64,000 nucleotides of DNA from Edaphochlamys debaryana. Lineage: Eukaryota > Chlorophyta > Chlorophyceae > Chlamydomonadales. Positions 47,301-58,600 of this stretch are shown one piece after another. The stretch lies in assembly GCA_016858145.1 (NCBI GenBank), contig JAEHOE010000152.1, forward strand, positions 124,001 through 188,000. Direction: 5' to 3'. The stretch's first letter is position 1. Every line of letters begins with the position of its first letter. Both the position numbers and the translations under genes were made by a program. The notes below the pieces were generated by a model that was not told where the DNA came from, did not search any database, and saw only the letters and a list, made by a program, of their open reading frames with translations.

Positions 47301-47693
47301 TTCTCCTACCAGGACAGCAACCTGGGATGGCTGTACCGGGGCGTGGACTGCGGGCCGCAGCACACCGTGGCGATCATTCAGGTGGGGGTAGGGGTGGGGG
47401 TGGGGGGGTGGTTTGGGGGGCGGGGTGAATTGATCAGCGCTTGGAGGTGGTCAGGGCGATAGGGCTGCCCAGCAACTTGCCGTTTGGCGGGAGGTTTGGC
47501 GGAGGGCGGGGTGCAGCAGATTGGAGTGGGTATGCGGTTGGGCGGGGCGAGCGGAGAAGGGGGCGGGGCTGCCGCAGTGCCGAATGCTGACCGTGGGGTT
47601 CGCGTGTGCCCCCAGGTTGCCCGGGGCTGGTCAGCGGCGATGCGGACGGGCCACCGGACCGCAGACCAGACACGGCTGCCGGCGTGGGAGTGA
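44303..47693 (+). CDS. RCC1-repeat beta-propeller protein
   Basis: Nine exons: 44303-44539, 44723-44804, 44955-45071, 45255-45395, 45524-45828, 46090-46384, 46651-46959, 47293-47381, 47616-47693; 550 residues, consistent phase. Repeats of RCC1 type run from the first residues to near the end: GNAAAGRLGLG, VAGGAHTAVVTRGGLVLTCG, AAGAGHTLCLT, GRVFAWGCNSTGQLGLG, IAAGAVHSLAVTEEGRLYAW, GRVLTWGPGALGQLGHGG, ALGGSHALACRADERVHVWG, GVSSDGRLYTWGWGG, VDCGPQHTVAII. Seven blades are plausible, with low-complexity loops inserted in later ones. No other domain, membrane segment or signal is visible. RCC1 propellers serve in Ran exchange, UV-B sensing (UVR8) and ciliary RPGR; nothing here decides among them. 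The UVR8 Trp cluster cannot be assigned by eye. Confidence 0.85.
47107..47125. repeat. (GT)n microsatellite
   Basis: About nine GT units inside the seventh to eighth exon interval (an intron) of the RCC1-repeat gene. Confidence 0.9.
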
Positions 47694-48073
47694 GGGCAGC
47701 GGAGGCGTCGGAGGGGAGGCGGGAAGGGCGCACGAACGGCGTCGGTGTGGGCCGGCCGGGCGGCGGGGGCGACCGAACGGCAGGAAGCGGCATGAGTCAG
47801 TGCAGCAAGTGCGTCGCGCCCGTGTCGCGCTGGCACTTCCAGTTCGTGTTATTGTGAGGAGCAGCGCGTCTGGGTGGCTGCGTCGGGCGAGCGAGCGGCG
47901 GCACGTGGGGAGCGAGAAACTGAGGTAACCGGCCATCTGCGTCCGCTTTGCGTTACCGGCGCTTACATCGGCCTCGCGCCTTAAGCCGCCCGAGTCGCCT
48001 GGTACTCCCTATAACTTGTAATCATAGCGAATACGCTTGACGCGTCAACAGCCGCTGCAAGAGGCGCGCCACG
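47694..48073. other. Short intergenic region
   Basis: 380 bases between the RCC1 stop and the transporter ATG on the same strand. TGTAA at 48017-48021 could be the RCC1-gene poly(A) signal, which would leave only about 50 bases for the transporter 5' UTR. Confidence 0.5.
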
Positions 48074-51000
48074 ATGGTCAACCCCCTCAAGTATTACTGG
48101 AACAGCGGGCCGCTTGTACTCGCTACAGGTGCGCGGCAGTCTGCTTGAGACTGTATGGTGACAGCCGTGTGGCTTCGCAACAACTCTCTTGCAAGCTGAG
48201 CCCGTGTCGGGCTGCACTGTGCCATCGCCGGGCTTGTGCAGGGCTTCCTAGTTCCTCTCCCGTGTTACTATCTTACACTGATGACTCACTATGTAGTCCT
48301 GTTGTCCCGGCCCCTGCAGCGGCCTTCACGTTTTCGCTCACGGCCCTCGCGGCAAAGCTCGCTGGCCAGCTTATCCCGCCCTTCGAGACGGTGTCAGGTA
48401 AGAACATAACATCACGAACATCTTCGTTTGCTGTCGGGGTCGGCATTTTGGAAAACCCTTGCCACGCTCGGGCCGCCCAAAACCCTGCCCCCTCACCGCC
48501 GACTCCCCAACTCCCCCGAGGGGCACTTGGGCGAAGCCCCGTTGTCTGTAACAAGCCTAAACCCCCGAACCGCAGGCTCCGGCGTCCTCTGCCTCATCGC
48601 GCTATCAGCGCTCCTCACACAACGAGGCCAGCCCCTCGTGCCCCGACGCCGTCGCCCAGGGTCCGAGCTCGCCGCGCCGCTGCTCCATGACACCTCCACC
48701 CACGACCCCGACCCCTCCGCCTACGCCCCCCCGCCCCCCGGCTCCGTGGCCGTCACCCTCGACTCCCCTCGCTCCCGCGCCTCCAGCTCCCCCCCCGGCC
48801 CCAGCGTCGCCCGCATAATGACGCTCACGGTCCTCCGCGGTGCGTTCGGCGCCAGCGCCACCACCTGCTTCTACCTGTCCCTGCAGCACCTGGCGCTGCC
48901 GGACGCCGTGTCGCTGTTCTTCATGTCGCCGGTGGGGGAGGGGGGATTGTGGGGGGGGGGGAAGGGGAGGTAAGGCAAGGGGCGGAGGGCGGAGGGGGGT
49001 GCTTGACGTTCATGGTGACAACGGGGTTGTGGGAACGTCGCTGAGTACAGGCGTGCGCGTCAGGCCTGTTGGACACGCAAACCGGCTTCCCGGAAGGAAG
49101 GCGAGGAGAGAACTGGCCCTCGGTCTGGCGGAGTGGCCGTGGGTTTCTGACTCCCACCGCCACTCGCCATCTGCCTCCCTCCCCCCCCCACAGGTGATTG
49201 CCACCTTCCTGGAGTGGGTGGTCATCGGCAACGCCCCCGGCTGGGGGGGAGCGGCCGCCACCACCCTCACGCTGGGGGGCGCAGTGCTGGTCACTCAGGT
49301 GGGGGGGGGGGCGGGGGCGGATAGGGAGGTGCGGGAGGGGAGGCAAGATGGCGGAGGACAAACGGGGAAGGGACGCCCTGGCAGACCCAGGTGCGGGGGG
49401 AAAGACTGAGGGCGGACGACGGTGCCGAGGGGGAAACGGGCCAAGCGGCAACGGACAGACCCACAGCCTTGCACCAGCTCGCCTCACCACTCTCCCTCCT
49501 CCTCCCCCCCCCCGTGCCCCGCAGCCGCCCTTCCTGTTTGGGCACCACGGCGAGAGCGTCAACCACCCCCCGCCCTCCGCCCTGGTCCTGGGCCTGCCCC
49601 TGCTGGCCCCCCACCGCCACGCATGGCTCTCTGCGCCCGCCCCCGGCGCCGAGGGCTCCGCGGCGCTGCTGGGCTCCATCCTGGCGGTTGCGGCGGCGGC
49701 CTGCAACGCCAGCGGCTTCCTGTGCGTGTGCCTGCTGCAGGGCCGCCAGCCGCCGCTGGTGCTGACCTGGTGGTACAACCTGGTGCTGGCGGTGGTGAGC
49801 GTGATTTGTGTGGTGTGGGGGGGGAAGAAACGGACTGCTGTGCGCTGCTCTTGCTTACTGGAGAGGAAATGGTGGCAACGAGGAAGCCCAGTTGGGGAAG
49901 AGTCGGGCAAGGGCGGGGGGCGCATGGGGTGGTGGGTTTGGCGTTACAGTGCGCTTGCGTGCGGTACACAACATCAGTGGCTTGGTGAGCTGACACGCTC
50001 ACCTTACCTTTGTCACCGCCCCCCCTCCCCGCCAGGCCACCGGCATCCCCCTGATCCTGGGCTTCCCCGCCGGCCCCGTGGCCCCCACCCCCCACGCGGC
50101 CCTGCTGGTGGGCGCAGTGGCGGCGACGCAGTTCTGCGCACAGCTTTGCCTCAACAGGTGAGCGCCCATAACCCAAACCCGCATATGGGGGTCTGTGCGC
50201 TGTTTGGGGCCGTGGCGTAAGGAGCAAGAAGACGGCGCAGCGGGGCGCAAGGCGACGCACAAGCGGCCCTGACCCACTCTCCTCCCCTTCCCTCCCCTCC
50301 CCCGGCCGCAGGGGCTTCCAGTTGGAGCCCCCGGGGCGGGGGGCGGCCATCAACGTGCTGCAGGTGGGTGATGGGGGTGGGTGGGTGGGGCGGAGAGTCC
50401 GAGGGTGGGCGGGATTGCCGCGGGACAGGTACTAACTTCTCAACTTCGGGGGGAAGCGGTGTCCCAGTCCAGCACCATTTTCCCCTTGCTCTATTTGCGG
50501 TGGGCCCAAGAGCTGGTGGTCGGTTGACGGGGCGCGATCACTTCGATTTTATCCGCAAGCCCCTGCCCAATACCTTAAACGGGTGGGGGAGCCTTCAGCA
50601 ATGCAGACGTGGGTCAGGCGATGATGACCACCAGACTCCACCTCCTGCCCTGTCCCATCCTGAATCCGGTGCCCACCCACTCAAACCAAAACCAAAACCC
50701 CGCCCCAGGTGGTCTTCTCCTTCGCCTTCGACATCATCCTGCTGGGGGACATGCCCTCGCTGCTCTCCATCGGGGGCGCAGGCCTGGTGGCCTCGGGCGT
50801 GCTGTGCGTGGCGCTCAGCCCCCGGCGGCCCGCCAAGGGGGCGGCGGGGGCGGGGGCGGACGACGCAACGGTGCGGTCCATCGTGGGCGTGCCGGCGCCG
50901 GGCGCGGACAGGTGAGGGGCTGGGGGTGGAAGCGCGGGTCGGTCCGCTCACTGCGGGGCTAGGAGGAGTCATTGTGTGGTCTGCGCGTGGGGTCTGTCTG

Positions 51001-51304
51001 GGAAGTCGTGGGCGGTGTAGTGGAGTATCTTCAAGGCCTCCTTGAAGCGGTTCCTCGTACCCATGGAGCCCGGAGCCACAACGGTGACCAGTGACCACCC
51101 ATCGAGCCCCCATCTCCCCTTCTACCCCTCCCACCCCACCTCAGTGTGTTTGCGGACTACTCTGCCTTCGAGGCGGCCGAGGCCTTTGCCGCCGACGCCG
51201 GCTACCAGGCGGGGGTGCACGTGGCGGCGCAGGTGGGGGAGCAGCGGGAGAAGCGGCGCGCGGCGGGGTTCCCCATCGACGAGTTCGGGCCCGACGACGG
51301 GTAG
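48074..51304 (+). CDS. EamA / SLC35G-like drug-metabolite transporter
   Basis: Multi-pass membrane carrier of the DMT superfamily; substrate unknown. Exons: 48074-48128, 48320-48397, 48576-48931, 49194-49298, 49525-49794, 50036-50157, 50312-50363, 50709-50911, 51145-51304; 466 residues, consistent phase. Two EamA halves are visible. First: FTFSLTALAAKLAGQLIPPF, VLCLIALSALL, LRGAFGASATTCFYLSLQHL, LPDAVSLFFMSPVIATFLEW, TLTLGGAVLVTQPPFLFG. Second: LLGSILAVAAAACNASGFLC, WYNLVLAVVS, AALLVGAVAATQFCAQLCLN, INVLQVVFSFAFDIILLGD, LLSIGGAGLVASGVLCVAL. The LRG-FG...LPLADA-like block and the PPFLFG end of the first half resemble SLC35G proteins. About 10 helices. The loop at residues 55-105 and the cytosolic tail (about 70 residues) are species-type low complexity. 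Confidence 0.85.
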
Positions 51305-52187
51305 GCCCTGGGCCGCTGGACGGGGACTCAGGGAGGGGGGCGGCGAGGTGGCTGGGGGAGTCGGGAAGAGCGGCGGGCATGGCCCCTGCTTGGCGTGGGG
51401 CGCAGTGCCTGAGGGAGTGGAGAGATTGGCAGATGTGGACGAGATCAAAGGTGGATGCAGCGGTGCCTAGGTGGGGCTGAGAGGGGCGGGGGCAGGGGCA
51501 AGGGACTGGGGGGTGGCATGCAGCTTGGGGCAGGGGCAGTAGCGGAGCGCGGAGGTGGTGCGGCTACCACGGGAAGCTTCCGCGCAACAGGCTGAGCAGG
51601 CTTGCGTTCGGCCGGCACTTTCATGGCTGGGTGCAGGATGATGCGGCAGTAGAGTGCCCTCAACACGTTTGAACTCAATATGCAAGGGGACGAAGGAGGT
51701 TCACCGGATGAGCCTGCTTCTGACCGCATGCCATAGGCAGCTCCTGCTGTCCTGCACCATCTCCTGTCCGGCGTCCGGTACGGCGTGCAGTGGAAGGGAA
51801 CCCACAGCTTTGGACGCCAACTGAGCCAGAGAGACTGCAGGCTGGTCAAGGTCAAAATGATTCTGTGGGCAGGGGGCTCAGCCAAGTGTGGCAGAAGACT
51901 GGCGTGGGAGGCGCGGGCCTGCGCGGGTAACAGGGTTCGTGCCGCGTCGTGGCCCATGTGCACGCGCGACTGGCCTCGACCCACGCCAGAGCTCTCTCAA
52001 AGCTGTAAAAGCGACATGGAACAGCACTCTACAGGGCGCAGCGCTGGATAGGTGGAGGTGCCCCAGTGGTAATCTGCGAAGCAACCCTCGGAAGGCTTGC
52101 GCTCTGACCACCGGTTGGAGCCGAGCCGCTTTCCATCTGCTAGCCCAACACCAGACAACTAGGCAAACTCAGGAAGCGACAAGGAGA
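51305..52187. other. Intergenic region with TGTAA
   Basis: TGTAA at 52004-52008 may terminate the EamA-type transporter mRNA; the ABCG start is only 180 bases further. No gene recognised. Confidence 0.5.
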
Positions 52188-55100
52188 ATGACGGGCCTAA
52201 AACATGGCCTCCTACCGTTAGTGCTCGCGGTCTTCGCCGCGACGAGGACGGCCGCTCAGATACAGCCGGAGACGGACCCCGACAAGATTGCACAGAGTGG
52301 GTGCCACGCGCGGCAGCTCTGAGGGCGCAACGTGTTCGCACGCACATGCACGCGTGTCGGTGAAATCGGAGCGGGCCCGGCTGTGCCGACGCCCTGGTGC
52401 GGAAGCTGTAGACAACACCTCGACATGCACACGCGCGGGAAGGGTCGAGCAGGCCCCACCTGCGGCCCTGGCCTCGCGCGAGGGCACGCCATCCCTCCAC
52501 ATCTTCCCGGCAACGCCTCCCGCCCGACTCGGTCCATCCCCTGCTTCCGTCATGCCACCTCTCCCCACGCGACCCCTGCTCCCCCCTGCCGCAGTCTGCC
52601 GCATCGCCACGGCCACCGACCCCATCTGCACCAACGGGGGCTACCTCAACGCGCTGTCCAACACGCCGCTGTCGGACTCGTGCGGCCACTGCATCTGCCC
52701 GGAGGGCTGGGGAGGCGTGGATTGCTCGGGTGGGTGGGGTTGGGTGGGGGACTTGGAACTGGGCGGGTGCTCCCCTTGGTGCTGTTGAGGGGCTTGGTGC
52801 TTAGCTGGCAGCCTGGGGGCATGGACGGAGGCAGTCCCGCTCACTTGCATGGCACCCCCTGACCCCCTTCACGCCCCCTCCCTCGAATCCATCCGCAGCC
52901 TGCCAGGCCACGTCAGCCTGCCCGCCCCAGCCCATGCCGGACGGGTCGCTGCTCCCCGCTGCCGCCTGCACGCACGACACGATCATACCCACGGACGAGG
53001 AGGCGCTGTACGGCAAGGTACGGCGATGCCTCTTCATGCCGCTGGGCTCACCGCAGTATCTGTAGCGCCTGTCACCGCGGCGAGGTGGCGGGGTTTTCGG
53101 GGGACCAGCCACGACCGATGCCTTGTCAAGCCACCGGGCGCACCGGGAGATGTGGCCCATTTCCCCCTTTTCTCCACCCGGCCCTCATCCGCCGCCCGCG
53201 CCCTCCTCCCCCGCCCCCGCAGACGCTGGCCTGCTCCTGCGGCGGCGACGACGTGTCCACCCAGTACGTGTGCGGCAAGCAGCCCGACACCACGTGGGTC
53301 ATATCCCTGCTGCCCTCCAACGCCTCCGCCGACTGGGCCGCGGGGGGGGCGGTGGCGACCGTCATCGAGCGGGCGGGCACACCGGACAACGTACGTGGGG
53401 CGGGGGGCCAGGGGGGAGAAGGGTGTGTTCAGGGCTGCTCGTGTGGAGAAGGGTGTGTGTTCAGGGCTGCTCGTGTAAAGGCCAGGAAAAGCGTGGGCGC
53501 GGAGAAGGGTGTGTGTGTGTGGGGGGGGGGGGTTGCAGGAGGGCTGCAGGGCGCTGGAGTGCAGGGCTACGCCAGGGCCCTCCTTAGGGCTGCAGCGCCG
53601 CCTCACGGAGCTTTGAGAAGGGGGGAAGGCCGAGGATGGCGAGGTATGACCCTGCCTGGACACGGTTACACGCTCGCCCTCCCCCTCCCCCTGCTCCCCA
53701 CGCCCCCAGTCCGTGGACCTGTACCCGTGTGACCCCGCCGGCACCGCCGACTGCTGGAACGCCAGCCGATACGAGTGGGTGGAGGGTTGGGCGGGGAGCG
53801 GGGAGGAGGGGAAGGGAGGGGAGGGGGTAGGGGGAAGGCCCCGCTCTGCGGGTTCCGACAGCTGGTGTGTCAGGGCCGTCCGCCGCAGCATGGGCCATGC
53901 CCCCGTTCTCCCTTCTCACGCCGCCCGCGCTCCAGCCCCCGCGGACCCGACCCACATCCCGGCCGTCCCCTCACCCCTCACCCCCCCGCAGCTACGCCTA
54001 CCCGGGCGTGTGGGACGGCCTCTTCCGCGGCTGCTCCTGGCGCCAGGGCCCCTGTATCTCCCCCATGACGGGCGCCGACTGCCTGGTCTTCACCTGCGCG
54101 CAGAGCGACGTGCGCTGCCCCGCCTCCTACATGACCAAGTGCCCCGGGTACACCCCCACCAGCTGCGGCAGGGCGGCGGGGGCCAACAAGTGAGCCGGGA
54201 GGTACCGTAGCGGCCGTGGGGGAGGGGGAAGAGGGGGCAGAGGGTGGGGCGGAGGAGCATGCAGGGGAGGGTGCGCGTTTGGGAGCACGCGAGCGCAGCG
54301 GGAGCAAACGATGCGGGGGTTAGTGGAGGTCCGTCGGCACGACTCAGGACGGGAAGAGAGGGCACTGGCGCGGTGTCGGGGCTCTTGAAGCACCTCCACT
54401 CCCGACACGCCGTCGCGCCGTTACCCCCCACTGAACCTGCCCGGCCCCCCCTCCACCCCCCGCCCCCCAGCCCCTACTGGATGCACCACTGCCTGCCCGG
54501 CACCTACCCCGCCCCCGGCAAGGCGCTCAAGCTGGCGTGCAAGCTCAACAAGGGGGAGGACGGAGCGTACCAGTGCTACATCACGCAGGTGGGGGGGTGG
54601 GAAGTAAGGATGGGATGGGGGCTTTGGGGGGGAGCGGGCGGGCGGGCCTCGTCTCCGCGTCACCTCAGGCAGCAGTGTTGTTGTTGGTGGTGTGGTGGTG
54701 GGTGTTGTTTGTGGGTGGTGGTGGTGGCGGAGGGTGTTGTGGTCGGCACAAGCAGCGGGCCGCGGGCCGCGGGTGGGCTGCACACCCCTCCCTCCACCCC
54801 CCCGCCCCCCCTCCCCCTCCCCCGCCTCCACCCCCCCAGGAGGGCTCCTACGTGGCCTCCCTGGGCATGCGCTGCGTCACCGGCACCTGCATCTACAGAC
54901 AGCCGCCGCCGCAGCCGCCAGCGCCGCCGCCGCCGCCCGAGCCGCCCGAGCCGGAGCCGCCGCAGCCGCCGCCGGAGCCCCCGCAGCCGCCGTACAGCCC
55001 GGGTGCGAAGGGCGGAAGCGGGGGTGGTGGGGGTGGAAGGGGATGCGGGTATGAGGGGGTGGTGCGTCCTGAGAGGCGTCCCTTTGTGGGTCATGATGCG

Positions 55101-55653
55101 GGTGCTATCGCTGTGTCTGACTCCCGGGCCCCCGCCTCGGGCCTCGCAGGTCCCCACGTGGACCCCTCGCCACCGCCACCCGACGTGCCCCCGCCGCCGC
55201 CCCCGCCGCCCTCGCCCTCCCCGCCGCCCTCTCCGCCGCCGCCCTCCCCGCCGCCCTCGCCCCTGCCCCCGCCCCCTCCGCCCTCCTACATCCGCACGCA
55301 CACCGAGGTGGGCCCGCGGCATTGCATGCGCTCCTCCCCACCCCCTCACTGCTGCTCATTACTTCCAGGCATACCGAGCAGTCCGCAAGAGTAGCCCCTT
55401 TCTTTCATTCCCTGTGGTCCACGCCGAAAACGCCCGTTGCGCTCTTTTTGAAAACCCTCCTGGGCTAACTCTTACTCATCCTCCCCACCCCCCCCTGTCA
55501 GGTGGCCCTCCTGATCGCCATCGGCATTGTGGTGGCATCCCTCATGGGGGGGGCAGGTTATCTGTCGTACAGGGACAACGCGCTGGCCAACGCCTGGGTG
55601 GCGGCGGCGGCGGCCAATGGCGGCGGCGGCGGCGGCGGAGCAGGCAGCGGCCC

Positions 55654-55686
<33 letters not shown>

Positions 55687-58600
55687 GCGGCGGCGCGGCT
55701 CCCCCTCGTGGGCGGGGGAGCAGGTGGTGCCGCTGCTCAACTCGGGTGAGCGGGGGAGGGGGGGGGTGAGGGGGGAGGGGGGGGGGGGTAGAGGGGCAGG
55801 CGCTGTGTTGTCTGGAAAGCTGCTTGTGTTGCGAAAGGCTGCGTGCATGTCGGCTCCCCCTCGTGGGCGTCAAGCGTCGCAGAGCTGCGGAGGGCTCCGC
55901 CCAGCTCCTGCCGTGGTGTGAACTCCTCGTACTCCGCCTCCCTCTTCCTCCCGCAGCGGCCCTGATAGGCGGCCAGGATCCCTCTGCGGGCACCGCCCTC
56001 TTCTCCGCCACCGCCACATTAGGTGCGCTGGGGTGTCGGAGTGTTGTAGGGACGCAGCAGCCACCCGCACAAGCCGGTTGTGACTAAGCTCCGCCTCATC
56101 CGTGCCCCAGGCGTGGTGGGATCCGGCGGCGGGCAGCCGCACGTGCTGTACGCGGATCCGGGGTACGGCAGCGACGAGGACATGCTCGAGTACGACGGCG
56201 CGCCGCACTCGTCCACGGACGCGGTCGGGCAGGCGGGGGGCCCGGGCCCGGGCGGGCCCGGCTCGGGCCCGCGCGCCGCGGCGGTTGCCCCCGTGACGCT
56301 GACGTGGCAGGGCGTGCACCTGCGCGTGCGCAAGGCGAGCGGGGGGACGCTGCACATCCTCCGCGGCATCAGCGGCCTGGCGGGGCCCACGGCGACCGGC
56401 AGGGTGAGCGGGGCGGAGGCAGGGGTGGGCGCGTGGAGGGAGGGTGGCTGGAGGCAAGGGGCGAGAGCGGGAGGGAAGGGAGGGCGGGTCAGGGAGGCCG
56501 GGCAGGCCTGGGCAGAGCGTTGCGCCGATGCCGCCCCCGCCTTGTCGCCGACAACCTCCTCCACCTTCGTTGCTTCCTCCCCCCCCAGGAGGGCGGTCGG
56601 CCCAAGGGCGGCATGCAGGCCGTCATGGGACCCAGCGGGGCAGGTGCGTGTAGAGGGGGGGGTGGGGTTTAAGGGCAGAAAAGTAAGCGGTTTGATGCGT
56701 TCCGAAACTCCGACGACTACCCTCCTGTGTATCTGTCCTACCGGTACTGGACGTGTTTGCTTGTCACGGTCCCTCACCTTCCTTCCTGCACCGGCCCCCC
56801 CGCTTCCTTCTCCCCCCAGGCAAGACCACCCTCCTGGATGTGCTGGCGGGGCGGCGCACGGGCCCGGGCCGCAGCGGTGACATCCGCATCAACGGACACC
56901 GGGTCACGCCGGCGCAGGTGTGTGCGTGTGTGTGCGGGAGGGGGGGCTTGCGGGGGCACGGCAGCGCGGTGGGTTAAGAACCCTGTGTGCAACCCTCCCC
57001 TGGTCCACCTGACCACCTCCTCCACTCCCCCCCCCCAGGTCTCCTCCCTGTGCGGCTACGTGCTCCAAGACGACGTCCTCCCCGGCACCGCCTCCGTGTT
57101 CGAGTACCTGCACTTCCACGCACTGCTGCGGCTGCCGCCGAAGAGGTGACCGCGAGCGTGTGCGCTGTACCCACCCACCCTGCCTGGCACTGCCCCGCCC
57201 TCGCCCCGCCCGCCCCCGTGGGCTGCCTTCGGTTCCCCCGTCCTGCCCCCCGCATGCTCCCAACCGCTGGCCTGCCGGACCTCCGCAACACCCCCCGCCG
57301 GTCCCCTCCCCGACACACAACACACGACACGCGGTATCCTCCCCCGCTCTCACCTTTCCCTCGCTCTCATCCGCTTTCCCCCCCCCCCCCCCCCCAGGCA
57401 CTCCCAGCGCCAGCGCGACGCCCGCGTGCGGGGCCTGGTCCGGCGCCTGGGTCTGGGTCGGGTGGTGCACAGCTACATAGGGGACGCGCACGTGCGGGGG
57501 CTGAGCGGTGAGGGGGGAGGGGGGAGGGAGGGGGCGGGAGGGAGGAGCGAGTGGCAGGGGGACTGTGCGCACCCCGTCGCTCGGTAGCGCGCTTGGTTAC
57601 GCTCCTGTTCGTCTTGCTTCGCCCCCACCGCTGCATCATCATGTATGGTTCTGGCCCCCAACGCTTTCGCTTTCGCTAACCCCTGGAACCCCCAGGCGGC
57701 GAGAAGCGCCGCGTGTCCATCGCCGTGGAGCTGCTGACGCGGCCCGGCCTGCTGCTGCTGGACGAGCCCACCACGGGCCTCGACTCCACCAACGCCTCGC
57801 GCGTGGTCGAGGTGCTTGGCGGGCTGGCGGCGGCGGGCGTCAACGTGCTCCTCTCCATCCATCAGCCCCGCCCCGACGTGCTGCGGGCGATGGACAGGCT
57901 GTTGCTGCTCAGCGGGGACGGAAGGGTGAGCCGCAACCCTGCACGGCACAGCACGGCACAGCATGGGCCCCTGCTGCTGTCGCCCTGCCGCCCACTACGG
58001 GTTATGAGGCGCGTGACGGTTGACGTACTCTTGTGCTGTCGTACGCTCCGTTTGCAGGTGGTGTACGGCGGCCCCGTGTCCTCCGCCGCTGCGCACTTCG
58101 AGTCGCTGCCGGGCCTGGGCCTGGCCCCGCCCGGGCCCGAGTCGGGGGTCAACATCGCCGACTGGCTGCTGGACCTGGTCATCAAGTGCGTGGGCCCGGG
58201 GTGGGCCTGTTGCGGGCCTAGGGCGGGCCTTGGGATGGGCCCAGCTGGCGCGGGTCCTGAGATATTCGTGATCCTCCCAGGAGGAGTTCCTGGGCTTGGC
58301 GCATGAAGATGGTACAGCAAGCGGAGCACCCTGAACCCGAGCTCGGCTTGCTCACGATCGCTCTCAAGTCTTCAAACTATCCCTCCACCTCCCTCCCCCG
58401 CCCCCCCCCCAGGTCCCCCCGCGACGCCGTGGCTGCCATGGCCGACTCCTTCGCCGCCTCCCCCGCCGCCGCCGCCGACGCAGCGCTCGCCGCCTCGCTG
58501 GCCGACTCCCCCGCGCCCCTGCCCCCCGCCAAGGCCCGCGCGCCCTACCTGCTGCAGCTGCGCGCGCTCTCCGGCCGCCTGCTCCGCAACACCTACCGCC

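Noticed and set aside
54840..55307. Separate pherophorin or hydroxyproline-rich cell-wall gene
   Set aside because: The Pro-rich exons are phase-linked to the Cys-rich exons before and the membrane segment and NBD after; no independent start or stop.
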